Part shown: piece by piece, positions 62,437 to 64,000 of the stretch
How positions within the stretch are numbered: position 1 is the first letter of the stretch
Layout: each line of letters opens with the position of its first letter
Source: Proteiniborus sp. DW1
Lineage (GTDB): Bacteria > Bacillota > Clostridia > Tissierellales > Proteiniboraceae
Assembly (NCBI RefSeq): GCF_900095305.1
Contig: NZ_FMDO01000013.1
Span: 109,077-173,076, forward strand
DNA length: 64,000 nucleotides
Direction of reading: 5' to 3'
Notes under the pieces: model-generated
Told to the model about the DNA's origin: nothing
Seen by the model: only the letters and a program-made list of their open reading frames with translations
Database searches by the model: none
Made by a program: the position numbers and the translations under genes

Positions 62437-63402
62437 ATGTCAAGAATATCTAACGCACTTAACATGTATTTTTTACTTCAAGTAAGGAGTTTAATGAAAG
62501 TTAATGAAATAGCAAATGAACTTGAGGTTAGTCCAAGAATGATAAAAGAGTACAAAAAAGACTTAGAAATGGCGGGTATTTATATAGGTTCGAAATTAGG
62601 GAGATATGGGGGATATTACCTAGAAAATAAGAGATATTTGGATGGACTATCTTTTACTAAAGATGAGTTAAGTGCTTTAAAGATGGCTAAAGAAGCCATT
62701 AAAAGTGGTAAATACCACTATAGCTCAAAGTTCGAAATATTAGTGAGCAAAATATTAAATTATGAAAAATATTTAGATGATAATGTATCTTATTATAACA
62801 AATTAGTGAAAGAATCTGATGAGACAATTGAAAAAGAAAAAAGAGTATGGATAGATATAAACTTAGCCATTAATAGAAGCAATAAGATTAAGATGGAATA
62901 TAAGTCTATAAAGGAATATGGATTAGAAGTAAAGGAAAGAGTAGTACATCCATATGGAATATTTGATTATAAAGGTGCTACATATTTTTATGGATATTGT
63001 GAAAATGCTGAAGACGTGCGTTTTTTCAAATTATCTAGAATACAACAATACCATGTACTAAAAGAAAAATTTGAAATAAAATATAGTTTTGAATTAGATG
63101 AAATTATGGAAAAATCATTTGGAATATTTAATGATGAAATTATTGACCTTAAATTGAAGATATTCTATCCAATGAGTGAAATAGTAAAAGAAAAACAAAT
63201 ATCTAAAAATCAAAAAATTACCGAAATAGACAGTAAAACTATATTGTTTGAAGCAAAAATGAATGGATATCCGGAAATAAAAGCTTGGATAATGAGCATG
63301 GGAAGTAATGTTGAGGTTATTAAGCCCGATAAATTAAAAGAAGATATTCTAAAAGAAACTACTAAAATAAATGACTTGTATAACTACAAAAATTTTGAAT
63401 AA
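62437..63402 (+). CDS. WYL-domain transcriptional regulator
   Basis: 321 residues from the ATG at 62437, after GAGGTGGAG; an in-frame start 30 codons earlier lacks a site. The N-terminal winged helix (SNALNMYFLLQVRSLMKVNEIANELEVSPRMIKEYKKDLE, given as residues ~4-43) is of the DeoR/HTH_11 type. The WYL domain follows (KIKMEYKSIKEYGLEVKERVVHPYGIF, ~145-175, with DYKGATYFYGYCENAEDVRFFKLSRI after it) and a WCX-like C-terminal part. Such regulators bind nucleic acid or nucleotide ligands and control DNA-repair, defence or catabolic genes. Its target is unknown. Its stop is at the start of a microsatellite. Confidence 0.9.
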   Translation: MSRISNALNMYFLLQVRSLMKVNEIANELEVSPRMIKEYKKDLEMAGIYIGSKLGRYGGYYLENKRYLDGLSFTKDELSALKMAKEAIKSGKYHYSSKFEILVSKILNYEKYLDDNVSYYNKLVKESDETIEKEKRVWIDINLAINRSNKIKMEYKSIKEYGLEVKERVVHPYGIFDYKGATYFYGYCENAEDVRFFKLSRIQQYHVLKEKFEIKYSFELDEIMEKSFGIFNDEIIDLKLKIFYPMSEIVKEKQISKNQKITEIDSKTILFEAKMNGYPEIKAWIMSMGSNVEVIKPDKLKEDILKETTKINDLYNYKNFE

Positions 63403-63460
63403 ACAAAACAAAACAAAACAAAACAAAACAAAACAAAACAAAACAAAACAAAACAAAACA
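63401..63460. repeat. Pentanucleotide microsatellite, (AAACA)12
   Basis: Sixty bases of perfect AAACA repeats start inside the stop codon of the WYL regulator gene. Copy number is likely unstable by slippage. It does not alter the coding frame because it starts at the stop. Confidence 0.97.
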
Positions 63461-63566
63461 CTATATTTTTCTAAGGGCATTATGAAAATGTTGCTAAAAA
63501 TAACTAGTTGAATATTCTATTAAGAAGAAATAAAAAATAACAAACTATTTTATAATGAGTACATTT

Positions 63567-63621
63567 TACTTCACCATTGAATGATATTATTATTGTAACA
63601 ATATTATTCAATGGTAAAGTA
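63567..63621. repeat. Long imperfect inverted repeat
   Basis: Two 24-base arms (63567-63590 and 63598-63621), with about three G-T or mismatched positions, surround a 7-base loop. The arms contain ACCATTGAAT and ATTCAATGGT. No T-run; could be a protein-binding site, an RNA hairpin or a small MITE-like relic. Confidence 0.7.
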
Positions 63622-63761
63622 GATAGTTTCTAATATAGTTCAATTAAAAAGATTAACTAAGTAAAATAATAAATTTACATTCCACATATTGATTCTATTA
63701 AATATACATTCATAGTATAACATATTTATTAAAAATATTAAATTGAAAAATATTTCTTGTA

Positions 63762-63790
63762 TTGACAAAAAGAAAGTCATGTTGTATTAT
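63762..63790 (+). promoter_or_regulatory. Promoter directed out of the window
   Basis: TTGACA (63762-63767), a 17-base spacer and TATTAT (63785-63790). About 210 bases of untranslated leader remain before the window edge. It contains GGGAGAGGGG at ~63908 but no supportable frame. Confidence 0.7.
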
Positions 63791-64000
63791 TTAACCAAGT
63801 ACTATTACTAATTAAAATAATAATGGAAAAAACATAGCTATATATTATTTTATTGGTAATCTTAATAATAAGCAAGGTATATATTTCTACCCAAAACAAT
63901 CTATGAGGGAGAGGGGTTCTTAAAATTAAATTGTCATCCTAAACAAAACTGCAATTTTAAATTTATAAGATTGCAACCTTGATAAAAATAAACACTTAAG
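63791..64000. other. Leader or intergenic sequence to the window end
   Basis: No gene of reasonable length on either strand. Any gene from the promoter at 63762 would start beyond the window. Confidence 0.4.

Noticed and set aside
63401..63460. CRISPR-like or coding repeat
   Set aside because: Units are 5 bases without spacers, and the tract begins at a stop codon.

Overview
This window looks like part of the chromosome of a low-GC, spore-forming, anaerobic Firmicute (Clostridia, perhaps Tissierellales; the order is a guess). The reasons are the strong A+T bias, strong GGAGG-type ribosome binding sites with some TTG starts, a SigI/RsgI pair, YjcZ-type small proteins, a T-box leader, a LexA-like box and an acyl-CoA dehydratase activase. 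There is no prophage, CRISPR array or integrated plasmid. Mobile DNA is limited to a group II intron remnant and a decayed IS end.

Layout. (1) 1-9300: a truncated giant dehydratase-activase protein, a CAP-domain lipoprotein, sigI-rsgI, a group II intron scar, DegV, TetR and GNAT genes. (2) 9336-17174: a five-gene peptide/nickel-type ABC importer plus a small membrane protein. One permease carries a seven-repeat RCC1-like propeller in an external loop, and one ATPase carries a ~185-residue helical insertion. (3) 17296-26554: tRNA-Lys, a nucleoid-associated protein, small zinc-ribbon and membrane proteins, NfeD/SPFH, a beta-CASP nuclease-like protein, an SOS-like small gene, two tiny Gly/Cys-rich membrane proteins and a HAD phosphatase. 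(4) 26558-30351: ileS behind a T-box.

(5) 31194-54449 is the most interesting region. It holds two chemoreceptors, a three-subunit molybdenum hydroxylase of the xanthine dehydrogenase family, a UraA-type permease, cytosine deaminase and permease (codBA), a LacI regulator, a PreA-like flavoprotein without the expected catalytic cysteine, a PucR regulator, an AllH/FdrA(AllF)/AllG oxamate-carbamoyltransferase-like set, a cyclase-family hydrolase, a class III CoA-transferase and carbamate kinase. I infer an anaerobic, ATP-yielding oxidative pyrimidine pathway: cytosine to uracil, to barbiturate, to ureidomalonate, which is phosphorolysed to malonamate and carbamoyl phosphate, and then ATP from carbamate kinase. 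Ureidomalonate is the one-carbon-longer homologue of oxalurate, the substrate of the known AllFGH enzyme. Purine/allantoin breakdown is the main alternative. LacI-type palindromes before xdh, codB and the second chemoreceptor suggest one regulon.

(6) 54778-60820: an Hsp70 without lid, a TPR/double-AAA+ protein and a membrane-anchored J-like/ankyrin protein form an apparent chaperone operon. (7) 60916-64000: a CapA-like lipoprotein, a WYL regulator, a (AAACA)12 microsatellite, a long inverted repeat, and a promoter pointing out of the window.
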